Shown one piece after another: positions 57,571-64,000 of a DNA stretch of 64,000 bases. The notes beneath the pieces were generated by a model. That model was not told the DNA's origin. It ran no database searches and was given only the letters and a program-made list of their open reading frames with translations. The stretch's first letter is position 1. Every line of letters starts with the position of its first letter. The position numbers and the translations under genes are program-made. The DNA is from Bog-159 sp963756605. Lineage in GTDB: Bacteria; Acidobacteriota; Terriglobia; Bryobacterales; Bryobacteraceae. Location: contig CAVWOT010000021.1 in the NCBI GenBank assembly GCA_963756605.1, positions 1 to 64,000 of the forward strand, given 5' to 3'.

Positions 57571-58740
57571 ATGCTATCGTCAGAATCGATGTCCCATCGC
57601 CAGCCCGTGCGCGTCCGGCGCGTCGACGAATGTGCCACCCTCGACGAGATTTTCCGGCACTGTCTGCCGGCCTTTGGCGGAGCCTATCTACGGCGCATCT
57701 ATACCATTCTGGATCGCGCCATCGGCGAGGGTTGCCCGCTGACCTTGGCTATCTCCGGACCGGTCACGGTCTCCGGCCAGCACCTGGCTTGGCTCATTCC
57801 GCTACTCGAAACCGGTTGGGTCGCCTATATCAGCACCACCGATGCGGTCTGCTATCACGATGGGCATCGCAGCCTGGACGAGCATAAAGACGATCCGATT
57901 CACGAGGTACCCATCCACAGCGACGATGCCGTCTTGCGCGAGGAAGGCACCATCCGCGTAACTGATATGGCTTTCGACGAGGCCGTACTGCTCGACCAGG
58001 ACCGCTTCCTGAGCGCCTGCCTGTCACGCCCCGAGTTTCAAAAGAAGATGACCGGCACAGAACTGCGGTATCGCCTGGGTGCGTATTACACCGCGCAGGA
58101 ACGGCGCAACGGAGTGCCGGCCGGCCTGCTGTCCACTTGCCATCGCCTGGCCATCCCCGTGCTGGTAGGAGCGCCCGCCGATGGCAGCGTGTTTCTGAAT
58201 TCGATGAAGCTGTGGGCCATGCGCCAGGCGGGTGTCCTGCCCGAATACGCCTTCGACCTGGACCTGCATGCCGAAGTGTTCGAGGCCTGCGCGTATCATC
58301 GCTGGGGATTATTCGAGAGTCCCGCGCGCGCGCTGGCTACCCTGATTCTGGGCGGCGGCGTGCCCAAGAATTACAATCTGCAGCCGGAGCCGGCGCTGGG
58401 CCAGGTGCTGGGCCTCGCGAATGTGCGCGGCTATCAATTCGACGTGCAGATCGTGACCGCGCCGGTTACGGATGGCTCGCTATCATCGTGTCCGCCCGCG
58501 GAAGCCGTCACCTGGGGCAAGGTCGATAAGGACACTTACCTGCAAACCACCGAGAGCATGCAGGCGGATTATTCGATGGTGATGCCGTTCCTGGTGAAGG
58601 CGCTATTGGACAATCACGCCACAAGGGACGGCTATCGCCTGTACGAGCAGCGCGAGGCACTCTGTGAACGCTTGCGCGATGACGTGCGCGCCAACCGTGA
58701 TTGGCTGCTGCGCAGTGTGGACTACCCTTTGGCGCGCTGA
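57571..58740 (+). CDS. Deoxyhypusine-synthase-like protein
   Basis: 389 residues. The DHS fold is evident: PLTLAISGPVTVSGQHLAWLIPLLETGWVAYISTTDA, FQKKMTGTELRYRLGAYY, PVLVGAPADGSVFLN, LILGGGVPKNYNLQPEP and SLSSCPPAEAVTWGKVDKDTYLQTTES, the last including the Lys that carries the butylamine intermediate in eukaryotic DHS. Bacterial members are thought to make homospermidine or related polyamines, since eIF5A is absent. The start could be ATG 57571 or 57589. It is only five bases after vapC. Confidence 0.88.
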   Translation: MLSSESMSHRQPVRVRRVDECATLDEIFRHCLPAFGGAYLRRIYTILDRAIGEGCPLTLAISGPVTVSGQHLAWLIPLLETGWVAYISTTDAVCYHDGHRSLDEHKDDPIHEVPIHSDDAVLREEGTIRVTDMAFDEAVLLDQDRFLSACLSRPEFQKKMTGTELRYRLGAYYTAQERRNGVPAGLLSTCHRLAIPVLVGAPADGSVFLNSMKLWAMRQAGVLPEYAFDLDLHAEVFEACAYHRWGLFESPARALATLILGGGVPKNYNLQPEPALGQVLGLANVRGYQFDVQIVTAPVTDGSLSSCPPAEAVTWGKVDKDTYLQTTESMQADYSMVMPFLVKALLDNHATRDGYRLYEQREALCERLRDDVRANRDWLLRSVDYPLAR

Positions 58741-58800
58741 TCGTGTGCGTACGCATCAGTATGCGCCAAGGACAGACTTCGCGGTCATCATAAGCTATAT

Positions 58801-59200
58801 ATGAAGAAGCGCGTGGTAGTGTTGGCGGCGGCGTGGCCGGCTGACCGTCGCGCATGAGTTGGCAGAGCGGGGTTTCGCGGTCACTCTCTACGAGCGGATT
58901 ACCACGCCGGGTGGCACCATGTCGCGCATTCCGGTCCAGCAGAACGGCCGGGTCTCCGAAAACCTTACGTATGCTGCACGCTTCATGCTGGCGAGGTTCA
59001 ACGAAGCGCCCGACGTGGGCTGCGCCGGTTTTCCCAAGAGCCTGGCAGACCTGCGGATGATCGTCCACTGCGTGTTGCATCTGCATTTCTACCGCTGCCT
59101 GCTGGCGATGATGACCAGTTGCCAGGAGCGCTTCAACAAAGAGTACGAGTACATTCCCTACTGGACCCTTATCGACGCGGCGAGGCAGTCACAAACTTAA
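58801..59200 (+). pseudogene. FAD-dependent oxidoreductase remnant
   Basis: It opens MKKRVVVL, then a frame change destroys the Rossmann glycine motif. VAHELAERGFAVTLYERITTPGG follows in another frame, then IPYWTLIDAARQSQT and a stop. The pattern matches the N-terminus of phytoene-desaturase / hydroxysqualene-dehydroxylase-like flavoproteins. More than 80% of the expected protein is missing. Confidence 0.7.
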
Positions 59201-59203
59201 GGC

Positions 59204-59662
59204 GTGCCGGTTGATGAATTGCCACTGGCCGAACATGAAGAGCCCCTTCGTCCAATGCCTTGGAAAACGTGGCTGTTTATATGGCCGGTGCCAGCGCGCG
59301 CCGCTCTGGGCATGGCGGAAACGCTGCTCTCAGGCGGAAAGGGTGCGCGTCGCTACGTCGATCTGGCCCGACGCTCCGCGGCTTTCATGGAGCGCAAGTC
59401 CCCGGCGCACGGCCCCGGCATCGCGCGCGTGATCCAGGCCGGCATCGCGGTGCTCTCCGGCGATCGCCCGCGGGCGGCCGCTCTTCTGGAAGACGCCGTG
59501 AAGCGGTTCGATGCGGTGAGCATGTTGATGCTGGCCCACACGGCAAGCCGCGGATCGGGTCAGCTGCGAGGCGGAACGGAAGGCGCAGCCCTGATCGCCG
59601 CGGCGGAGAGTTTCATGCGGGAGCAGGGCGTGGCGGATATGGAGCGGATATGGAGAAGATGA
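59204..59662 (+). pseudogene. C-terminal fragment of a kinase/ATPase-TPR protein
   Basis: The sequence ARRSAAFMERKSPAHGPGIARVIQAGIAVLSGDRPRAAALLEDAVKRFDAVSMLMLAHTASRGSGQLRGGTEGAALIAAAESFMREQGVADMERI resembles the TPR tail of large Ser/Thr kinase-AAA proteins of Acidobacteria. The front is absent and the end is altered. It is probably a non-functional leftover abutting the FAD remnant. Confidence 0.55.
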
Positions 59663-59782
59663 CCCGGTTTCATGTAGTGGGGGTTGCGGCGCCCGACTTA
59701 AATGAGGACCGCATCTATGCTTGGGGCGCACGTTTCAGCGTGCTTTGCGACTGTGGAGTATACTGTGGAACAGGCTCCACAT

Positions 59783-60016
59783 ATGGAAACGATCCAGGTC
59801 GTTCTCGATTCCAAGCTGTTGCGCGCCACGGAAGCAGCGGCGCGACGAACGAAGTTGAATCGCTCCGCGCTGATTCGGGAAGCCCTTCGAGCGCACCTGA
59901 AGAACCTCGAGACCAGGGAACGGGAGCTGCGCGATCGGAAAGGCTATGCAGCCGGCCCGAGAGAATCGGGGGAGCTGTGCGGTTGGGAAGCGGAGGCGGT
60001 TTGGCCGGAGGAATAG
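59783..60016 (+). CDS. RHH antitoxin (partner of broken MazF)
   Basis: 77 residues (METIQVVLDSKLLRATEAAARRTKLNRSALIREALRAHLKNLETRERELRDRKGY), a ribbon-helix-helix DNA-binding domain followed by a charged toxin-binding tail. The ATG at 59783 gives the domain start; the open frame extends upstream. Its end overlaps the beginning of the MazF-type gene, which is rearranged, so this is likely an orphan antitoxin. Confidence 0.85.
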   Translation: METIQVVLDSKLLRATEAAARRTKLNRSALIREALRAHLKNLETRERELRDRKGYAAGPRESGELCGWEAEAVWPEE

Positions 60017-60273
60017 CCGGAGGCGACATTCGGCTTTACCGTTTTGCTCCTCCCGATAAGGCCCGGCCAGTCGTAGTACTGACCCGCGACAGCGCCCTTG
60101 GATAACTGCGACACGGTAACTGTATTGTGAAGATTCACTGTGCAGGGGGTCTTCCTACCATCTTCCTCGTCCAACCTCAGCGCTTGGGTAAGCGCGTGGC
60201 TCACCTCGCTCCACTGCGCATGCAGGAGGTATGCGCCGCGCTGCGTTTTTCCCTGGGCTGCGACACGGACTAA
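60001..60273 (+). pseudogene. MazF-type toxin with internal micro-inversion
   Basis: The plus strand encodes the N-terminal part (AGGDIRLYRFAPPDKARPVVVLTRDSAL, to about 60100) and the C-terminal part (RLGKRVAHLAPLRMQEVCAALRFSLGCDTD, from about 60181). The missing middle (DEEDGRKTPCTVNLHNTVTVSQ) is found on the minus strand between them, about 60106-60171, so about 75 bp are inverted. A further ~20 residues (the GSVTVAPITSTI-type segment) are deleted. No ATG is present at the usual start; a TTG at 60001 is possible. Non-functional. Confidence 0.8.
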
Positions 60274-60537
60274 CCGCCTGGCGCCGGACTTGCGAGCAGG
60301 AGTGCCCTCTCTCCGGCAGTGAAGCCGCCATATCGCTGGTAGACGGTGATCTCATGGCGCTCCTAACCAGCTGGGCACGTTGGTCAGTTCAAGCGCAGCG
60401 GTCATGGCAACCCACGCCCGAGCCCAGGATGGCGAACTTTTCTTTTTGGGCCATGCGTTATATCGCGGCGACTATGAATTACAACAGTCACCGGGCATTT
60501 GTGTTGAATTACGCTACAATACGCCCAGGAGGTGCAA
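60274..60537. other. Intergenic region before cytochrome gene
   Basis: No gene is recognised. It presumably holds the promoter of the cytochrome c gene; a strong AGGAGG at 60527-60532 belongs to that gene. Confidence 0.5.
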
Positions 60538-60834
60538 ATGAGATTCTTACCTGCTTGTGCTATTTTGTTGGCATCGGGCTGCGTCCAAGCTTTTGGAGCG
60601 GCAGCCGATGGCAAGGCGGTCTACGACGCCAAGTGCAAAGCATGCCACAAAGCCGACGGTTCCGGGATGACAGCCATGAAGATGCGCCCGCTCGGATCTG
60701 CCGAAGTGCAAGCCAAGTCAGACGCCGATCTGAAGAAAGACATCACCACCGGTGTTGGGAAGATGAAAGCGCAATCCGTTACCGATGCCCAAGCGACGGA
60801 CCTGGTGGCGTATATCCGGACGTTGAAGCAGTAA
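60538..60834 (+). CDS. Small secreted c-type cytochrome
   Basis: 98 residues with a signal peptide (MRFLPACAILLASGCVQAFGAA). The haem motif is CKACH (ADGKAVYDAKCKACHKADG), and a distal Met ligand is likely in GMTAMKMRPLG. It ends with the usual class I helix (ATDLVAYIRTLKQ). It is a periplasmic electron carrier. ATG 60538 is preferred over the one six bases upstream because of the AGGAGG spacing. Confidence 0.92.
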   Translation: MRFLPACAILLASGCVQAFGAAADGKAVYDAKCKACHKADGSGMTAMKMRPLGSAEVQAKSDADLKKDITTGVGKMKAQSVTDAQATDLVAYIRTLKQ

Positions 60835-60837
60835 GCT

Positions 60838-61290
60838 TCAAGCAGCGTGCGCGGCTGCGCGGTGCCAAGCAGTTTCGTAGCCGCGCACCATATGAACGGT
60901 CAATTCGTCGAAAAACTTCCAGATACGACGTTCCAATTCCTCTTCCGCGTACAGATCCAAAGACGTTCTGGCGAAGCCCTGATAATGAACAAAGTCGATC
61001 ATCTTTTCCTTTATAATCGCCAGCGCACGCACGGATTCGTGCAGAGGAATACCTTGTTCAAAGCGTGATTTCCCAACCCTCTCATAGACCTGGGTAATTT
61101 CCTCTTCCTGACCTACGCTCAGCCAATGGCCCAGATTTTCCAGAATCTCCTGGCTGCGCTCGCGCAACTCCGCGTCAGCTAAGCGGCGCATGGCCGCAAG
61201 ATCGGGCCGCCGGCGGATCTCTCGAATCACATTGGCAGCGATCTGCTCCTGGTGATCCTCGATCAGTCGAATCAGCCTTCCCGACAGCAT
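60838..61290 (-). CDS. RsbRD N-terminal-like sensor protein
   Basis: 150 residues, all-helical: MLSGRLIRLIEDHQEQIAANVIREIRRRPDLAAMRRLADAELRERSQEILENLGHWLSVGQEEEITQVYERVGKSRFEQGIPLHESVRALAIIKEKM. It matches the globin-like RsbRD/RsbRA N-terminal sensor domain that feeds stressosome or regulatory pathways, here without a STAS domain. An AGGAGG-type site precedes the ATG. It converges on the cytochrome gene. Confidence 0.8.
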   Translation of the reverse strand: MLSGRLIRLIEDHQEQIAANVIREIRRRPDLAAMRRLADAELRERSQEILENLGHWLSVGQEEEITQVYERVGKSRFEQGIPLHESVRALAIIKEKMIDFVHYQGFARTSLDLYAEEELERRIWKFFDELTVHMVRGYETAWHRAAAHAA

Positions 61291-61359
61291 ATTTCCTCCT
61301 AATTAACTCTCTACTTCCATTTTAACTTCCGCCTCAATTCGCGCGCTATGCTGTAAGGA

Positions 61360-62025
61360 ATGTCACAGAAGTTGCTGGCTGCCCTGCTCACCATCCAGTG
61401 GCTAGCCTGGTGCCAGGAAGTCCACCCGGCGACCGGCCGCGAGATCGCGCCGGTGATGGGCATGGGCGGCGCGCCGTGGCTGGTGCGCCCGGAACGCGCG
61501 GCCGAAGAAGCTCCCGATCGGGCGCTGGATGTGATCGGCATCGCCAAGGGCGCGATGGTAGCCGACATCGGCGCCGGCGTGGGCTACTTCACCTGGCGTT
61601 TGGCCGCTCGCGTCGGACCGCGGGGCACAGTCTACGCCGTCGATATTCAGCAGGGCATGCTGGACCAATTGCGGCAGAATATGGCCGCGCGCAAGCTGGC
61701 GAATTATCAGGCGATCCTGGGTGCCGTCGACGATCCACACCTGCCCGCGGGCGGCATCGATATGGCGCTGCTGGCCGACGTTTACCATGAGTTCTCCCAG
61801 CCCCAGAAAATGCTGCGCGCAATTCGGGCGGCCCTCGCCCCGGACGGCCGCATGGTGCTGCTCGAATATCGCAAGGAAGATCCCAACGTGCCCATCCTAC
61901 CGGCACACAAGATGAGCGTGGCAGAGGTGAAAGCCGAGATCGAGCCGGAGGGTTTCCGGCTGGAGAAAACCTTGGAGAACCTGCCGCGGCAACACATCCT
62001 CATCTTCCGGAAGAACGCGATGTGA
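61360..62025 (+). CDS. Secreted-type SAM-dependent methyltransferase
   Basis: 221 residues. The N-terminus looks like a weak signal peptide (MSQKLLAALLTIQWLAWCQ). Motif I is VADIGAGVGYFTWRLAARVGPRGTVYAVDIQ; motifs II-III are MALLADVYHEFSQPQKMLRAIRAALAPDGRMVLLEYR. It is of the class I methyltransferase-11 type. The export signal on an SAM enzyme is odd but frequent in Acidobacteria annotations. Its stop overlaps the channel GTG (GTGA). Confidence 0.88.
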   Translation: MSQKLLAALLTIQWLAWCQEVHPATGREIAPVMGMGGAPWLVRPERAAEEAPDRALDVIGIAKGAMVADIGAGVGYFTWRLAARVGPRGTVYAVDIQQGMLDQLRQNMAARKLANYQAILGAVDDPHLPAGGIDMALLADVYHEFSQPQKMLRAIRAALAPDGRMVLLEYRKEDPNVPILPAHKMSVAEVKAEIEPEGFRLEKTLENLPRQHILIFRKNAM

Positions 62026-63056
62026 TCGGGCCGCTTCCATCGATCGACCGCGGGCACCGCCTGGCGCGCCGGTTCGTATTTGTGACCCTGGCGCTGGTGG
62101 CCGTTTTGGCTATCGGTACAGCGGGCTTCATCCTCATCGAAGGTTACTCGTTTTTCGAGGCTTTCTATACGACCCTGCTGACCATGACCACGGTCGGCTA
62201 CGGCGACAATTTGCATCGCGCTGGGCGCATCCTGAATTCGTTCCTTTTGATCGTGGGAGTGACTACCATCCTGGTGGCTATCGGCGCTATCACGCAGACT
62301 GTCATCGAAGCGGAATTCGGCGAGTTAATAGGTAAACGGCGGAACAAGCGCATGATCGATAAATTACAAGATCACTTTATAATTTGCGGCTATGGGCGCG
62401 TGGGCCGCGGGGCCGCGTCCGAATTACAACAGGCCGGCGTGCCCTTCGTGGTGGTGGAGATTGAAGACGACCGCGTGGAGAAGGCCATCGCCGCCGGCAT
62501 ACTGGCGGTGGCCGCCGATTCCACCCACGATGAAACCTTGCGCGCCGTGGGAGTGACGCGCGCCAAAGGGCTGGTTTGCGCGCTGGCCACCGATGCCGAC
62601 AATCTCTTCGTGCTGCTCTCGGCGAAGTTTCTCAATCCGCGGATCTACGTGGCTACCCGTGCGGCCGAAGAGAGCGCCGAAGACAAGATGCGCCGCGCCG
62701 GCGCCGATGCGGTCTTCGCCCCTTATGCCATAACCGGCCACCGCCTGGCGCAATCCATGCTGCGTCCGCACGTGGTGCAGTTCCTCGACTTCACCACACA
62801 GGCTGCCGGGCTGAAGGTGGTGATCGAGCAGGTGCGCGTCTCCGGAGAGAGTGACCTGGTATCGAAGAGCATTCGCGAATTGCAAATCGGCCGGCAATTC
62901 GGTGTGATCGTGCTGGCCATCCGCAAAGGCGACGGCGAGATGGTGTTCAACCCGCCGGCCGATACGCCCATTTCCGCCGGGGATTACCTGATCGTGATGG
63001 GGCAGCCGGATAAACTGCAAAGGCTGGAGGGCATGCTGGGCGGCGCGCGCGGGTAG
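62022..63056 (+). CDS. Potassium channel with RCK (TrkA-N/TrkA-C) domains
   Basis: 344 residues from a GTG start. Two membrane helices (RRFVFVTLALVAVLAIGTAGFILI and ILNSFLLIVGVTTILVAIGAITQ) flank the pore with filter TVGYGDN. The TrkA-N Rossmann domain follows (DHFIICGYGRVGRGAASELQQAGVPFVVVE), then TrkA-C (IRELQIGRQFGVIVLAIRKGDGE). It is a two-TM tetrameric, ligand-gated K+ channel of the MthK/Kch class. It is translationally coupled to the methyltransferase. Confidence 0.95.
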   Translation: MIGPLPSIDRGHRLARRFVFVTLALVAVLAIGTAGFILIEGYSFFEAFYTTLLTMTTVGYGDNLHRAGRILNSFLLIVGVTTILVAIGAITQTVIEAEFGELIGKRRNKRMIDKLQDHFIICGYGRVGRGAASELQQAGVPFVVVEIEDDRVEKAIAAGILAVAADSTHDETLRAVGVTRAKGLVCALATDADNLFVLLSAKFLNPRIYVATRAAEESAEDKMRRAGADAVFAPYAITGHRLAQSMLRPHVVQFLDFTTQAAGLKVVIEQVRVSGESDLVSKSIRELQIGRQFGVIVLAIRKGDGEMVFNPPADTPISAGDYLIVMGQPDKLQRLEGMLGGARG

Positions 63057-63237
63057 TGGCTGATAGGCGGGCGGCTGCAGGCTGTGCCTGCCAAATCGGC
63101 TTTTACGCCGGCGATTGTCCTCGACGTCCGTCTGCGGCGAAATTCCCTAACCGGGGGCCCTCGCTTGTCGGCAGAATGTCTGGCTGAACCATATGGGTCG
63201 GGGCTCGTAACGCTTTGTTGTAACATCTATCTATGGT

Positions 63238-63700
63238 TTGACGGAGTCCGCTGGTGCGCGGGCATCCTTAATCGACGCTGCCGATAGCCTTCTCACGTCA
63301 GGCCTTCTCCTGTCGCCGCTCGTGTTCGGGTTACCGATCGCAGCGGCCGAGCCCGCCCTCGGCCTCCTTGCGCTGAAGAACGAGCTAAAGGCAAGAAGCT
63401 GTTCGAAAAACTTGTGGCGAAGAAGGAAGATGATCCTGTTCTTAGGCAGTAACGAATGTTCGCTGCCTACGGGCTGATCTGCTACGCTGCCTACTTCGAC
63501 GCGCTCGATCAGCAACTGCCCGAGGTGAAGAGACTTCTCGGCATGACCGCAGCCGATCGGTTCGCGCTATCGACCGCAGCCGCCGAACGGCTTCAAAAAC
63601 AAGCCGACCTCCGCAGTGAGCCCGACGCGGCGGAGCGACTGCGGTCGTGCGGTGTTCGCCTGCCGCTGCCCCACCCCCCCCTCCGTGCCAACATGGATGA
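63238..63700 (+). pseudogene. Unidentified degenerate gene
   Basis: Two frames carry coherent sequence: ASLIDAADSLLTSGLLLSPLVFGLPIAAAEPALGLLALKNELK, then, after frame changes, KKLFEKLVAKKEDDPVL and AYGLICYAAYFDALDQQLPEVKRLLGMTAADRFALSTAAAERLQKQADL. It resembles the N-terminal part of a large cytosolic protein, possibly a NACHT-type ATPase, but I am not certain. It ends without a catalytic domain. Confidence 0.4.
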
Positions 63701-63750
63701 GACAGATCTCCTGGTCGTAATTACTGAGCAGGGCGAGAATAGGAATCCAT

Positions 63751-64000
63751 GTGAAGAACAACGGAATATCTTCGGCTTCTCCTGCTTCTCCCCCGGTTTT
63801 GCCCGCCTCTGCGCAACGTAGGGAGGCCGAGCGGAGCGAGGCCGACCGGAGTGCAGAGGCGGGCAAAACCGGCGCCTCCGAGCCGCCCGCCCCACCTCGG
63901 CCGAACCCGGAGGTGGTCGCCAACGCCAAGCGCCGATCCTTCACCTCCGAATACAAACTGGGCATCCTGGCGGAGGCCGACGCCGCCACCGCTGAAACCG
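63751..64000 (+). CDS. IS3-like transposase OrfA, runs off window
   Basis: From a likely GTG start (MKNNGISSASPASPPVLPAS) the frame reaches PNPEVVANAKRRSFTSEYKLGILAEADAATAET at the window end. The KRRSFTSEYKLGILAEAD segment is the start of an IS3-type OrfA helix-turn-helix. The preceding ~50 residues are a low-complexity Ala/Glu/Arg leader containing a 20-bp inverted repeat. Partial, so the intactness of the element is unknown. Confidence 0.65.
   Translation, partial: MKNNGISSASPASPPVLPASAQRREAERSEADRSAEAGKTGASEPPAPPRPNPEVVANAKRRSFTSEYKLGILAEADAATAET
63793..63872. repeat. Perfect 20-bp inverted repeat in transposase leader
   Basis: The 20 bases at 63793-63812 (ccggttttgcccgcc...) are the exact reverse complement of 63853-63872, with a 40-base loop. 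They lie inside the first 45 codons of the transposase frame and could form a stable mRNA hairpin limiting translation, or be an end of a smaller element. Confidence 0.8.

Overview
The window looks like chromosomal DNA of a GC-rich soil bacterium, most likely an Acidobacteriota member of the Solibacter/Bryobacter type. This is inferred from the gene repertoire: degraded PD40 (WD40-like beta-propeller) and Ser/Thr-kinase fragments, M13 and M1 peptidases, a DUF3489 protein, a HAF-repeat secreted protein, many toxin-antitoxin pairs and a dense mixture of IS families. No rRNA or other taxonomic marker is present, so this is inference. No CRISPR array was seen.

Layout. 0-3.4 kb: a short 15-bp tandem repeat, then a LysR regulator divergent from an SDR / GlcG-like / SDR operon whose last gene is frameshifted. 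4-13.4 kb: tRNA-Glu and a graveyard of mobile elements (IS630, IS256 nested in IS256, ISAzo13, IS630) with a broken DUF3489 gene. 13.6-17.4 kb: an M1-like peptidase lacking a zinc ligand, a propeller pseudogene fused to an unrelated tail, Uma2 remnants and a YdhR-like gene. 17.6-20.1 kb: an intact-looking IS66 that truncates an integrase. 20-34.7 kb: unknown genes, a PIN/Phd toxin-antitoxin pair, an M13 peptidase, then an integrated-element relic (zinc-finger primase, excisionase-like HTH, integrase) next to tRNA-Leu, with a second integrase fragment on the other side of the tRNA and decayed kinase/PD40 genes.

34.9-50.2 kb is intact and orderly. It holds a HAF-repeat secreted protein, groES-groEL with a CIRCE-like operator, and the most interesting locus: a divergent transglutaminase, a circularly permuted ATP-grasp, an alpha-E protein, a transglutaminase, a 1105-residue transglutaminase-DUF2126 protein, an ATP-grasp/alpha-E fusion, another transglutaminase and, converging on it, an Anbu (HslV/proteasome-like) peptidase. 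The parts suggest a peptide synthesis or ligation, transpeptidation and proteolysis pathway. The gene association has been described by comparative genomics, but to my knowledge the product and substrate are unknown.

50.3-52.1 kb: tRNA-Ser followed by a 1.6-kb insertion bounded by an exact 21-bp copy of the tRNA 3' end. It carries an HD-domain gene and no integrase. 52.2-64 kb: mostly housekeeping genes (YqgE/AlgH-like, MsbA-type ABC exporter, PgsA-type phosphatidyltransferase, deoxyhypusine-synthase-like protein, cytochrome c, RsbRD-like sensor, methyltransferase, K+ channel), mixed with a VapBC pair, an RHH antitoxin whose MazF-type partner gene carries an internal micro-inversion, and the start of an IS3-like transposase at the window edge.

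Single-base frameshifts and other lesions are common in the accessory stretches and absent from the 36-50 kb and 52-58.7 kb blocks. This argues for real gene decay rather than uniformly poor sequence.
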